Origin: Mytilus galloprovincialis
Lineage: Eukaryota; Mollusca; Bivalvia; Mytilida; Mytilidae
Direction of reading: 5' to 3'
NCBI RefSeq assembly: GCF_965363235.1
Contig: NC_134843.1
Location: forward strand, 50,897,535 to 50,961,534
Length of the DNA: 64,000 nucleotides
Positions within the stretch are counted from its first letter, which is position 1, and every line of letters starts with the position of its first letter. Under the pieces are notes generated by a model. It was given only the letters and a program-made list of their open reading frames with translations. It made no database searches and had not been told where the DNA came from. A program made the translations under genes and the position numbers. Shown piece after piece: positions 14,001-29,000 of the stretch.

Positions 14001-17000
14001 CAATCAATTTTCTTTTTGTTGTTGGTTAAACGTGTCCCAAATATATACAAAAGATAACAAAAAATAACGAATTTCATGGAAAATTTAAAACAGAATGACC
14101 AGCAAGAAAAGATAAGATAAAAAAACCAAAAAATCCAAAACACATCACTCAGAGGAATAGAAAACAATTGTCACATTTCGGACTGTATAAATGGTGGATC
14201 AACGGTGTTTTTTGTTTAGCTAGCTGATATTCTTTAATTGTAGTCCTGTCGCATGGAATTTGAGGCTACCATCTGGTGTTGACAATTTTTAATAACTAGC
14301 TTCAAGTTACACACATAGCGCTGTTAAATTGTGAATTTAGGTAAAGCTTTAAAACGTGGTCAATGTGATATAACCAAGCCCACTATGTCTACCGCTGTTA
14401 TTACTTACGTTGTGGCAACACCTCAAAGTCGTGCTTGAAATCATTTGGAATTCCATTTGATACTTGCAGAACGTACATCCCATACTGAGATGTCTTCATA
14501 TCAGTAATATAAATTGATGATATATGTTGATATATGCCAATTGTATCATTTGATCTCACTGTTTCATTGGAACCATTTTTACTAAACGTCCAAGATATTT
14601 TTGGCTGTGGGTAAGAAAAAAATATCACATTTATTTCCAAAATACTGTCATTGCCGACTGCAATTTTGGGTAGTAGGCTAACGACTGGTCTAGGTGAACC
14701 TAAAAAAATATTAACATATCAAGTATTGTTTTAGAAAGAACTAAAATGTCGAAATACAAACAGATACATGAAACAATAATATTGCAATAGAATAGTAACT
14801 TATAACAATTTTTTTTGGGTAAAATTTAAACAAGTCCGTAGTCGTGAATTCAATTCAAACAAAACATTCGTTAATAAACAGGTGCAATAAATTCAATGTT
14901 GCATATTACTTTTATCAAAAAAATTAAAGCAATCAACAGAGTTTAAATTGGTCGTTGATAAAGACCAGGGGCCGGTAACAAGAAGCATTCGTATGTCTTA
15001 CGAACGTCTAAAGGGCGTCTAAAGATTTAAGAATGTAACAAGACCCAACCTCAGACCTATCTTAGAATGATTGACAGCCCTTAATGTTTTGAAAAAGTGC
15101 ATGATTTAAGAACGATTCTTACGTCTACCTTAAAGCATTCTTACTAATTCCGGTAACACAAAATCATTCTTAAATTTTGGTCAGTTATTAAGTGTTCTTA
15201 AAACAAACTTAGCAACTTAGGGATGTACCAAGAACAATTCGCAATAGCTTCACTTGACATTTTTTGTAAGAGTGGTCCCGACTACTCTTAGCTGTACATT
15301 CACTTGTTAATATTAGAACAAGTTGCTTAAAAAAGTTAATATGTCAACCTTAGAACTTTTTTATTCTTATTATTAATTCATCTGAATAGGAAATTAATAT
15401 ATATCAGTGTTTTCTTGGCCATGTATGTGGAGGATGGTAGTTTCTCTTTTTTGTAAATCATTACAATTTTGGCTTGTTGAAAGAAGTATTAAATATAAAG
15501 CAAGGAGAAACTTGTGACCTTTTTCAATTTTAAACCAAGAATTCAAAATGGTGAAGTTTAAATCATCACTTCTTAAACTTTACGAAAGCCATCATGAGTT
15601 GGTTGACTAATTATTTACCGGCTTTGTAATATAATGAGCAACACGATGTTCGACACACGTGGAGCAGGATTTGCTTACCCTTCCGAATCATCTAAAATCA
15701 TCTTCAGTTTTTAGTGGGTTGGGTGTTGTTGTATACCTGGTTTTTTTTTTTTTACATTTTTGCCTATTGTGTCTTTTTTGTTCACGCATCGTTATCAATA
15801 TCATGGAATTTGACAAGACTGTCATACAAGTGAGGTTCAGCTCTTTAAACCTGGTTCAATCCATCATTTTTTTACACTTTGAAAATGCCTGTAACAAGTC
15901 AGGAATATGACAAGTGTCGTCCATTCGTTTGATGAGTTTAATCATTTTATTTTGCCATTTGGTTAAGGACTTAATTTCCGTTTTGAATTTTCCTCGGAGT
16001 TTAGTATTTTTGTGATTTTATTTTTTGTAAGAAGGCTTTTAAAAGGTGAACAAAAATATTGTTTAAAGTGAAAAAATATAAGAAGATGTGGTATGAGTGC
16101 CAATGAGACAACTCTCCATCCAAATTACAAATTATAAAAGTAAACCATTCTAGTAGTGATTTGACCAAAATGAACGGTAGGATAGAAAAATAAGCCTACG
16201 TCATATGAGACTCGTCATTTATACTAGATTCAAATCCTACCATTGGCCTGGTGAATAATAGGGCCCTCAAAAGGATTGTCCTGAGACAAGCATATTTTTA
16301 TTAAAATAATAATGTTCTATAAGCAGATAAAATAATTGCATGTTTGAAGCGGTGCAAATTTTTTAATTCAATTTTACATTTATCAAAATAGAGCCGGAAG
16401 AATAATGATGGTCTGCGGCCAGAATTGTTTTCCTTAGGTTAAATGGGTAGTTGATTTTTATGCGCATTTAATCGTTCATTAAAACGTTTCTATGATTCAT
16501 TTAAGATGATTCTAATTTCTTTGCGAGGAACGAAAAACGGAGACACCGGAAAATTATTAAAAACTCGTAACTTGAAAACTATTTCGATGCAACTTAAGGG
16601 AGAACTAAGAGCGATCTACGAACAACCTGAGGGAGCTTTGATTTACACTCTTTGAGTGATCTTAGAATTATCTTATCTTCCCCTTAATTCAATACTTACG
16701 ACCTCTCTTAATAAAATTTCTTGTTACCGGCCCCAGAATTGTTGAAACGGTTAAAATAGATTTTTCTGACGGCTGTTTAATAAATTAATACTTTCGACTG
16801 ATTGTTACTCTCTTAACTCTTCTTTCTGAATGTGAATAAATGAAAAGCTTAACAGTAGCACCAACAGTATTACTCATTAGTTCATAATTAAACAGTCATC
16901 AAACAATGCATTACTTACACAATACAAATAGTTCTTTGGTTTGATTGGCTTTTCCTTCGGAATTCTCTGCAGCACAGGTATAATTTCCGGTATCATTACA

Positions 17001-20000
17001 CAAAGGAATCATCACGTTAACAATTGGATTTATAGAGCTTAGTTTCTCTTTTTCATTATGAAACAATCGTCCATATGGCTTAGGAACACCATCAATTTCA
17101 CAAATAAGTCGTTTTTCTACATTTTCAGGAATCGTAAAATTTTCACCGTCGATAGTAATGTCTCGTATTTCTGCACCATCTACGATTTAAAAAAAAAGAT
17201 TGAGAAGTGTTTTATCAGATGGATATATGATTTATATAGATAAATAACTACTAACCAAGACATGCGTAATGTATACAAAAAAATCAATTTAGTATGTTGG
17301 TTAAACACATCGACTAAATAACGACTTTAATTAAAAAAAATCCGCATGGAAACCTATTGACTTAAATTTGTTTAGGAAACTAAGACCAGATCTTTTCCCT
17401 TTTAAAAAGTGAGATAACATCTGGCTCGACGTCTTTTAATCATCAACCATTCTGTTTAAATAATTAACTCATCATAGATACCAGGATTGAAATTTTGTAT
17501 TTGCACCAGACTATTGTATTCTTCTACAAAAAAACATCAGTGACGGGTATTTCAAAATAGTTAGAAAGCCAAACAAATATAAAGTTGAAGAGCAAAACTG
17601 TGTTTCTCTGAACTTCTTCCATCCGTCACTTTTAATCGGAAAGTGGCCTTTTCGGCCTGGTCTGAAAGTATACGTCGATGCGTCGTGTAGGTTGAACACC
17701 ATGTTCTCTCATGTTAACAGTTTTGAACCATTAACTAGCTGTTTCAAGGCAAACCTTCTTTTGCATTTCAATATGTTCTTTTTTCCAATACTGGTAGTAG
17801 TTTCTATTCCGCTAGACTCATTTGACGACTTTTTTATGAGTATACATTGCTTATTTATTCTCATCCTATATATGTATTTTTAAACTGGATGGTTGGAAAG
17901 TAACAATCAATCCCTAATCTATGTTGAATATTTAATTTTCTGAGAACTTAAGATTGAGCAACACGAACATTAACAAACAAAGTTGAACAAAATTTCAATT
18001 CAGTTGTAAACTAAAACAACTTATCTATTAAATTTTCATTATGACGGTTTGCAAATAAACAAATCTGAATCAACAACATATCCCAAATTCCATTAAATGA
18101 CGATAAAAGTTCAAATAACTTTAAACTGAATCGAATAAACGTCGGTATTGATACTATACTTACATTGTCGTCAACGTGTTTGAAGCAATGCATATGTACT
18201 TACATGTAACAATAACAGAAACATCGGTAGATATCATGCTGCTAACACTATTACTGATATTACATCTATATGACCCTGTTTGGTTTCTTTTGATGGCAGG
18301 CAAACTTAAGTTATCGGAGGATACAAATTCGCCAGTATGCATGGTCCATGTTCCCACGCAAGGTGGTTGGCAGGTTGCAGTGCATGAAATGCTAGGTTGT
18401 AATGATTCGTTTTCCTTTACTGCATACTCCGTTTCGTTTGGAGATAGTACAACACGGGATGGTCCATCTAGAATGTAAATTAAACATAGTATGATCAGAG
18501 ACATATAATACAATATTGTATTATATGTCTCTGGTATGATTAAATCTGAACAATTAAGGGAGGCTTCGTAAGGGTGGTGATTTTACTGTATGAATTATAT
18601 GAAGTACAGCAAGAGAGATTTAGTGTAGGACGGTTTAATTGTTATCAGAAAGTTAATTTCTTTCAACTTGTTTACAGTAAAATTCTTAAATACGGTATGG
18701 TATGTAATTGCAATTTATTACCCTGAAACAAAGTGTATAGGGGACTCGGCAGATATACGGTCTATGTAATTTGTATACTATATCACTTGTCATTCAACAA
18801 CGAGGTTATCAGCTCGAACATCAAACATGGCAGGTGCATAAATTTTTACGATTGTCAGATTTCTTGAAGAAGGTTAAAATTTTTCTCAATGCACTCAGGA
18901 TTCCTTAAATTTTAACAACAAATGACCGCCATGATATAGCCAATAGATTTGAAAATGATGTCAAACATCCTTAATAATTTATCAATTCATCATGTGTATC
19001 ATTCTTCTTGAGTTTAGAGGTTTTTAGTTGTTATTTTTTTTCCTTTAGATTCTATTTATTAACCTTCTGGTCGAGACTAAGAGTGAAAAGAATTAAGAGG
19101 GTTGCGATCTAACAGAATGGTTAAACAGGCCACATTTTCACGTGCTTGTAAGAAAGCCTACTAGTCTATAGAAGACATATCTGACTGAAAATCTTTTGGA
19201 TATAACGACTTCATGTTCTATTTGTTTATTGATATAACTTAGAGGCATAATTTTTTATTAGTTGTTAGTGTCTTTGAACTAGCTGTCAGATAACTGCGAG
19301 TACTCTCAGATCTGTTCATTGTGTCTTTTTGTGTCGGGATGTATAAGTACCCGGCCACGTCCACTTGTATTTTATGTCTATCTGATGAGTTAAGCCTTTT
19401 TCAACTGATTTTTATAGTTCGTTCTTATGTTGTACTGTTATACCACTGTCCCAGGTTAGGGGGAGACTTGGGATCCCGCTAACATGTTTAACCCCGCCAC
19501 ATTATTTATGTATGTGCCTGTCCCAAGTCAGGAGCCTGTAATTCAGTGGTTGTCGTTTGTTTATGTGTTACATATTTGTTTTCCGTTCATTTTTTACATA
19601 AATAAGGCCGTTAATTTTCTCGTTTGAATTGTTTTACATTGTCTTACCGGGGCTTTTTATAGCTGACTATGCGGTATGGGCTTTGCTCATTGTTGAAGGC
19701 CGTAGGGTGACCTATAGTTGTTAATGTTTGTGTCATTTTGGTCTTTTTGTGGGTAGTTGTCTCATTGGCAATCATACCACATCTTCTTTTTTATATTGTC
19801 ATTACACTATACATATAAATGACTGACACATCTCGTTTATAGGATACATAATATTTTTAGATGATTTGTATTTTTTTTTCACTAGTGGTTCCATGCATGA
19901 TCCCGGTATCAAAGCATATTACCAATAGGACGATTCAATACATAAAGACGGTTAAAAGAGTATTTAAATGTTGCTTATAATGTTAAAAAATGAAGTCGAA

Positions 20001-23000
20001 TAAAAGTGAAAATATGAAGAACCATCTTAAATGTGGACTTTTACCCAAAATATATAATGCACGTGAACTGTTCATTCCAGCATATTTTTATTTATTTATT
20101 TAAAAAAAGAAATTATTAAGGCGTAAGAGAAGCTCTCGGCAAATGCTTTGTCAATATTACAGAATTGAAACCGTCATCATGTGGACTAAGATATATTTTT
20201 TGCATTTTTTGCGCCTGTCCCAAGTCAGTAGTCTCTGGCCTTTGTTAGTCTTGTATATTTTATTTTAGTTTCTTGTGTACAATTTGGAGTTTAGAATGGC
20301 GTTCATTACCACTGAACTAGTATATTTATTTGTCCAGGGGCCAGTTGTAAGACGCCTCTGGGTGCGGGAATTTCTCGCTGCATTGAAGACCTTCTGCTGT
20401 TGTCTGTTCTATGGTCGGGTTGTTGTATCTTTGACACAATCCCCATTTCCATTCTCAATTTTAATGGGTTTTTTTTTAGAAGTTCATCATATCATTTATT
20501 CATCTCTTTTCATTTGTTTCAAACATTAGTTTCAGAGGAAAAATTAAAGTAATTACTCATGGTAACTTGATAAAAAAATAATTTATACAGACATCACTTA
20601 TTTGTTTGGTATAAGGTATTAAAAAAGAGGGTAATACTTTGTTTTTGTCGGAAAATTCCTGTTTAGTTTTAGGAGGTATATCGTCTGTGTGGGGATTCTG
20701 CAAGTGCTAATAGACAGCTAAGAAACAACTGCTGTGCTTCAAATGACCAATTAACAAAACCATTTAATGACAATGATATATTTTATATATTATATATGTT
20801 ACAGTAAATAAGTGAAATTAGGAATTACATGTAATTACTAAAATTTAGGAATTACATGTAATCCCCAATGCTCTTAGTAAATACAAGTAATTCCTGAAAC
20901 GGCCCAGTTATTACCAGTAATTACTAATTTTAAAATGAATTTTTACAGCTATTCACTAACTGTTAAAACAATGTTGTAACATGGTCAACTGATCAAAAGT
21001 AAGGGTAATACTAACTATAGAACATCAGTGAGTACTCTTAAAAAGTGATTAGCCTAAAATGTACCTTTTTGTTATCCATGTAGGAGCATAAGCTACGAGA
21101 TATACAAAAAATAAAATATGATCTTTTTTTGTTCAATCATTAATGAAAACGATATAGTGAAATTATATTTTAGCAGTCAATCTGGTACTGGTGCACTTGC
21201 AAGTGAATAATTGGACCTCAATGAATGCTTATGCATGTGACCTACAAGTCAACTCCTAGCTGGAGATATATTACCGATGTATTTAGATTTTAAATTGTAA
21301 GGTTTCGCGGAACCAGTATCTCGCCTACTTTTACTGTTAGTCGCAGGCTCAACAAAAATGGGGAAAAAATATTAAAATTTTCCTCCAGAAACTATCTTTT
21401 GACAAGTACTGTAAGAAGCTTCTGTTCAAATTTGGTTAAAATCCAGGATGGCAGAGTGTATGTAATATTAACTGGGGGGAAAACGAAGTCCATTTATAAG
21501 GAAAATATGAAAATGGATTTTTTTACAAACTTTACTTATGGGTATTATCTTATGATCATAGACAAGCTTCTGTCCAAGCTTGGTAGAAATCCAGAATATT
21601 TTGAGAAATTATTAAAATTCTAAAAACTTTAACCACAGTGTGAATATAATGATAACTGACATAAAAACTAAGGCCATTTATAATTAAAATACGGAAAAAT
21701 TAATTTTATTTTTACAAAAATTCTTCTTGAAAATTATCTAATGATCATAAACAAGCTTCTGTTCAAGTTTAGTAGAAATCCAGGATAATTTAAGAAAGTT
21801 ATCAAAATGTGAATAAATTAAACCACATAGTGAATATGTGTGGACGCTACTGACGACAGAATGGTTTGCTATGTCTCGCTTTTGAGACAATAGTTTCAGT
21901 TTCGACTAAAAGAAACAGAATGACAACATTGAAAATAAAACAAAAAGGATGGACCAATTAGTTGACTTATACAATCCACAAAAAGATGATTCTAATACAA
22001 GTAAAAACGATGATGAAATTTTGTTGCAGGTTTATAAGCTTAAGTTTGGAGGTCTTGAAAAACTCATTTAAAAGAAAAACACAGAAATATGAAATGTGAC
22101 TCTTAACACCATCAAAGTGCATAAATTTGTTTGTGAAGAATGTCAGCTTCATCGCAACAGTCTGACAAAAGAAGTCTTAAATAAACCTATTTTGTAAAAG
22201 GAATTTAACTTGTGTTATTGGGCAAGTATGCCTAATGGAGATTTAGATTTAAAGAAATTATGAGATTTTATAAAAGAACTACGAATGTCTATCTCACAAT
22301 TTAATGCATTTCTCAAAAGTGGATTGATATCATTGTCTTGCATGCTGAAAATGATTTTTAGGGAGTTTCAAAACTACTAAAACAACCATTTTCCAGTTTC
22401 AGTTCACCAACACTGAATAGTATACACTTTTGATGTGCCTTATATTCCATAATCCTTAATTAAGTTAGCCCTAAAATACCTACCCTTTTACTTTCTTATT
22501 TGGTATCCTGAATTATATCTTTAATTTTATAACAAAAATATCAAGTTAGTAAATAGCTGTAAAAATGACCAATAAAATCAGTGAATACCAGTAATCCCTG
22601 AAACAACAAGTAAATACATGTAATTACTAAATTGGCTAGTAATTACAGGTATTTACTGAAATGTTTAGTAATTACGTGTAATTCCTAATTTCACCTATTT
22701 ACTGTAACATATATACATCTACTCACAATTTACTATTACATCTATGTATGTTGACGACATGCTGCTGACTATATTGGTTGCATTGCATTCATATTTCCCG
22801 GCCTGACTTCTATTGATGTTCTGTAAACTTAACTTATTAGACGGAAAAATTTGTCCCTTTGGTCCTATCCAATTCAATATACATACTGGCTTACATTCCG
22901 CAGAGCAGTTTATATCAGGAACATGCTTTCCTTCATTTACGACGTGTTCTGTGGTATTTGGAGAAAGTGTTACTTTTTTTGGTCCGTCTGAAATTATTGA

Positions 23001-26000
23001 TTATTGTATCAGGAAACAGAAAAAAGAAACTGTTTCAATACAGGTATTTTGTTATACCGACTACAGCAAATGAGACTTTGGATGATTAATTTTTGTTTAA
23101 TACATAGTTGAAAACTGTTACTTTTTATTGATTGAGCTTTTTTCAAAGTACATTTATGTATGCTTTTCAGAATATACATAAAAGAAGAATAAGGGGTACA
23201 TGAATAGCAATGGTTATAATCTAGTTTCCGAAATGAGAAACATCTAAACATAAAACAGGCTTTCTGATTGACCAAAACTTTCGAAACAGGTTTGAACCCT
23301 AACGCATCGCACCACGCGAATCACGATGCACAACTATTAGTTTCATACAATATATAGATATAGGAAGATGTGGTGTGATACACGCCATCTTCGAATAATA
23401 ACTTAACACAAATAAGTTCTGATTGGTATAACCTGTTGATGTTGCTTTAATTCTATTGATTCGGATGGATTAAAAAATTGAGAATGCCTGGTTGATAGGA
23501 GAAGAAATGAATCACGAAAATGGCACACTATGAGTATTCGAAACGCGATCTATTAATTATATAGCTTTGCATGATCGCGGGCTTATAAACTTTCTTTGAT
23601 AGGCACATCATGATGAAGGGGTTTCTTCCTATATAAAGGTAAGGCACAGGCATGCCGCTAATTTGGGTAACTTTTTTCAAAGATGAACATATGTTAGTGA
23701 AAAATCACGGAAATAATAAAAAAAAATGGGTTGATATTTATTAGACATAAATATTAATCTTTTGTTGAGTTGTCAGTTGTAATTTGTGCTTCAGTTTTGA
23801 ATTCTTGTTGCTTATAATTAATGATAACACATTGGTATGAATACGTACAAAGAACACTTATGGTTACATCAGCAGATACCATATTGCCAACGTCATTACT
23901 AGCATTACATTGATATGTCCCCGATTGGTTTCTCTGGATCTTCTGCAAACTTAAGATTTCAGTTGATAACACTTGACCATTTGGTGTTATCCACATTAAA
24001 GTACAATCTGGCTGGCAGTCTGCTGAACACGTGATATTTGGGACATCACTATCTTCATTTAACTCGTAGGGTGTTTCATTTGGAGACAGAATCACTTGTT
24101 TAGGTCCATCTGTGAATAAATTTAGAAAAAAACATATACTAAACATAGAAAACTTAAGACTAAGCAACACGAACTCCACTAAAACTGGGGGTGATCTCAG
24201 GTGCTCCTGAAAGGTAATCAGATCCTGCTCCACATGTGGTACCGGTTGTGTTGTTTATGTTATTACAAATCCGGTAAATAGTCTTATCCGGTTGGTCACA
24301 TTCGTGAAAAGGAAAAGGTATTGTATTGTAGTCACGACACAAGGAACGATTATTCCATAACGGTCAACAAACTCGTGATGGCGTCCGAAAAATTCACGAA
24401 GGAATGATTTCAACTTTACCAGTGGAACTCTTGGTTTAATAGCTTCCTTGTGAGCAGCAACTATCTATCAAGAAAATCCTGATAGGATATACAAGCCCGG
24501 GAAAAATGGTATGTGGACACAAAAAGAGAAATGCTATACATTTTTTTGTACAATCCACTGATATTATATTTTTTTTTCTTCTAACTTGTCCAATATTTTG
24601 TCAACGGAAATGGATAGTACAATGCATCTCTTCTATTAAGCAATACAATAGTCACCAATATTTGTTTTACTTAAGAAAAAAACTTGCTTAACTTAAGTTT
24701 CATATTTATGCACAACAATCAGCAAATGCGGTGAGACAGGCTCAAATGATTTCCTTTGATTTGTTAGCATTTCTAAATTGCACACTTGGTGCATTTGAAC
24801 AATTATTTTAAAAATGCTTAATAGTAGATTCAAAACTATCTGTTTGAATTGCTAAAATTAGCAATTCAATCTCCAATGGGCACTTTTTTCATTTTTGCAC
24901 GATTTGTAGCTTGAAAAATAGCACGGTGACACATACTTGTTATTATGTTCTAAAAACACTCTAATAAAATCTTATTTTTTGGCAAATATAAGGAAATTCT
25001 ATCTGAGGAAACAGTACTGATGATCCACCTTCAACAGCTATAAAAACTAATTATCCAGAAATTCTATTATGTTATTACAAGTATTTCATCATGCGATAAA
25101 CAAATAATGAACTGTTAATATGAGAAAGAATGATGCAAACGACTTCTAGTATCCAGTCGTACATACAATTCACAACTGTAGTTTTTGACAAAATGTGTCT
25201 GAACAATAAAACCATTTGATATGTCACCCGCCAAGCAAGTTAACGATAAAGATCTTAGTGCTGAATTCACTACATACAAATGTAGTTGATTATATTTTGA
25301 GTAGTACAGATATACTCACATTGTGGATTAGACATATAACCATACAAAGAAAAAACACAAAATATATAGAAAAAGTGTTAATTTGATTAATTATTACACA
25401 ATAGTTGAAAGATGTTACAAATTACAAATGTTAAGAATGTTAAAATTCAAATTAATTGTAAGACGGTAAAACAATGTCATCATACAGTCTCATTGAAATT
25501 TATATACCCCATTTTCTGTTTCATTCATATCTACCCAATTTCAAATATTATAACATCGTCTAATAGTAATATGAACTTACAGTTAATAATGAGAACAATA
25601 TGTCCTGTTGATGTACCCAGTGTATTCATAGCTTCACATTGATATGTACCATTATCTGTCCGTGATGCATTATTGATGACTAACTCACTGGAGTTTCTGC
25701 TAAATGCAGATCCAACCCATTGGAAAGTGCATGGAGGACCACAAAAAGCATTGCATATTAACGGTCCGAAAGTACTGCCTTCCTCTACTCGGTAGATCGT
25801 ATTAGTTGGATAAACATTTGATGGAATGGCTATGAAAATATAGTTTGATAGGTATGAACATAATATTTCTACAAATGTATAAACCAATTAGATGGCAAAC
25901 TGTTTCTCATAGAAAAATAAGTTGTAAAGGGGGATCGGGTGTCTTCCTCCATCTTGGAATTTGAAGAAGCAGATAACTTTTGTCTTGATATTTGATGAGA

Positions 26001-29000
26001 TGTTCAAATTTTGAGAGTTGTATGTAATTTTTGTAAAAAACTTTTGATATAAATATAGAAAATTGTGTGTTTTATCATAATTACAACAGTAATTTCTCAA
26101 AAACACCTTGTGTGTGTTTGATTGGATTTTTTTTTCAATTTTGCCAAATAAGGGGAGATAACTAAGATAAAGTTTTATATTAGAAAGTGTTATGAATTTA
26201 CCTATTTTGATATGTAGCAAAAAAACAAGTTCGGTGACCTTGTTTTTTCTTTTTCGTATTTGTTTTGTCGTTTGAGATTGCCATGTAATTAGGGACTTTA
26301 CGATTTGATTTACTGTGAGTTCAGTATTTTTGTGATTTTACTGCTGTCATCAATCATTCTACTTTTTATTTGTTACTGGTATAAAACATAAACAGATTTG
26401 GCATGATTACAAATTAGACACCTCTCCAGCATCGTATGGCACTTATCAACAACCCAAAACCGCATATACAAATTTCAGACATTACAAATGTAAAACAAAT
26501 CAAACGAGAAAAAACTAACGGCCTCGTATGAGTACATTACATGATAACCACTAATTACAGGCTTCTTACATGGGTTTTGCACATACAGAATGTGGCGGAG
26601 GTACACATGTTTCTGACGTCAAAATATCATTGGACCAATGAAAGTCATGCAACAGCTAAACAATAAAACAAAGCATGAAAAACATTTGAAAAAGGCTTGA
26701 CCCATCATATCGACAAACAACTCACAAAAAGCAGAAGGACTTTAGACACAAAGTGCGAAAATATCTGTTGTATATATATAGAAAACGACGGCTGTATAAA
26801 ATTTGTAGCAGTATGAAACGCTTTCTCCATTAAAAAAACCCTGCTCTGTTGTAATGATGCATAACAATGGTTTTAATCTATATGTCATGTTTGGGTATTG
26901 TTAATTATCAATGGTATTATAATAAAGCCTCGGTCACACCTAACCGGATAGCTCGAACGGACGCCTAACGGATAATTTTTTTTCAATCCGTTTATGTCCG
27001 TCAGACGTCCGTTCTTATCCGTTAGCCGTCCGTTCTTATCCGTTGCATGTCCGTTAATCGTACGTTTTATCCGTCGACGTCCTTTTTGTCCGGTGGAAAA
27101 TTTTGAGCATGTTCAAAACTTTGAACGGACGTCCAACGGATAAAATGTTCGTTGGACGTCCGTTAGGCGTCCGTTTTGTACGGTACTCGTCCGTTTAGTT
27201 TCCGTTTTGTATCCGTAACGTGTCCGTTATACATCCGTTGGAGGTCTGGCAGATAAATTCACCAACGGACTTCTAACGGACGTCTAACGGATAAAACGGA
27301 TGTTGAACGAATGTGAAACGGACTTCTACCGGACGTAAAACGGATGATGAACGGATCTGAAACGGATAAAGCCAATTGAAAATTTCTCGTCAGATATGCC
27401 AATTAGATTTCTTAAGGTTTATGAATTCTTTTTATTCATAATCGATCTTAAAATAAGGGCACATCTTCACAATCAAGCAGCTGTTATTCATGTCAGACAC
27501 TGCCCTTTAGCGGCATTTTGAAGAACAAACCAAAACTAGTAACACGGAACATTTTCAATATTAATGCGATTTACATGTATTATTATTGTCGCCTTTAATT
27601 TTTTCGTATATCTTGTTTATCCGTTTTATCCGGTACGCTTCCGTTAGCCGGTATTCGTTTTATGCGGTACTCGTCCGTTGGATGTACATTCGACATCCGT
27701 TCTGTCCGTTACGTCTCCGTTTCTCGTCCGTTGCGTGTCCGTTATGCATTCGTTAGGCGTCCGTTTAAGTTGGTCAGTACATCAACGGACTCCTTACGGA
27801 TAACAATTTTGTCAACGGACAACTTTTATTTTCATCCGTTAGGCGTTCGTTCGTCCTATCCGGTAAGGTGTGACCGAGGCTTTACATGTAGCCTTTACCT
27901 ATTAAATACACGAAATAATAGCGAATTTTGTTTTGTACGTTTTTCAAACAAGTTAACTAAATGTAACACTTTAAAATTGTATACCCGAATTTCGGTTTGC
28001 GTAATGATTATTGCCAAAATTTTACTGCCCCCTCCCCCCCCCGCCCCCGAAACACTACCACTTGACCCTATTTTGACTGTATGTGTTTATTTTGTAGATG
28101 TAACATTATTTAATTTATGGTTGCACCAATTTAATTTTTAATGCAGATGGAGTCATAGAAAAATTAATCTGAACTGACCTCCAAACCATCAATTACCGTT
28201 ACGTTAGTTATAACACAACAATGCCAATTTAACTTCACGAAGTGCGAATATATAAATTAAATGTCTCTATCGTTATGATTGAGGCAAACCTATTTGAAAA
28301 ACAAAAAAAAACACTTAAACCGATACAAACACGGAGGCGCTGATCAAGCCAAAATGCAAGTCTTATATAATGCACATACATTTAACTTTGAAAGGACATC
28401 GACACGATGTAAACAATCTAAATATACAAACATTTTAATTTTTTTTCAATAAACTGTTCTTTTGTTTTATTAAAACTTGATATCAGGCTGGTGAATATGA
28501 ACATTTGTTTTGAATGTATTATAAAGATCAATAACGTACATATTGAGGAACTATTTCATAATGATAATCACTTTAAGGGAGCTGATATTCTAATTATAAA
28601 AGTAATAAGAGTATGGAAATGAATATAACTATGTTTGATTATGTTATCATAAATAAAATGAAAATACCTGCAATAGTAACTAATGTCTCCATGTGTTCTT
28701 TATTTGATTCGCATCTAAGTCTTAGTTCACCTTCTCCACCACTAGTATGGTTATAACAGATCCCTGTTGACAAACCGTTAGGATTACACCAACATGTTCC
28801 AATATCGTTACAGTGCAGTTTACCGTCAAGAGTACACAAATTATTTTTTTGGATGATGTTATTTGTAAATATTACGTTTCCATTTGCAGTAACATCATAT
28901 GTTGTTATCCGGTCATTTATAAACGACTCATAATTACATGTGATGTTGTTGCAAGTATTTGGATATATGTATTCTGTTGTACTAATATTCAAACATTCTG

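Larger units (their letters stand above)
12085..14408 (-). other. Gene A introns 8 and 9
   Basis: Around exon 9 the introns hold the CTTTTTTTT minisatellite and no other feature I can support. Confidence 0.5.
14968..16734. mobile_element. TIR element GGGGCCGGTAACAAGAA, in gene A intron 7, with nested repeats
   Basis: The 17-bp termini GGGGCCGGTAACAAGAA and TTCTTGTTACCGGCCCC bracket 1767 bp. Internally, edges contain CGTCTAAAG and TCTTAA words, also oriented inversely. The middle holds a family C repeat (15650-16010) and a family A copy (16085-16165), both apparently later insertions. No target duplication is clear. Confidence 0.55.

Noticed and set aside
18176..18478. Plus-strand 100-codon frame
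   Set aside because: It is the antisense shadow of gene A exon 6, which has good splice sites and an Ig motif.
24160..24342. Minus-strand open frame upstream of exon 4 and the N-terminal extension of the 159-codon frame there
   Set aside because: It lies in a family C repeat; the Ig exon starts at the acceptor at 24110.
27662..28141. 159-codon open frame
   Set aside because: It is composed of translated GTCCGTT repeats of the TIR element and runs past its end; no domain or splice support.
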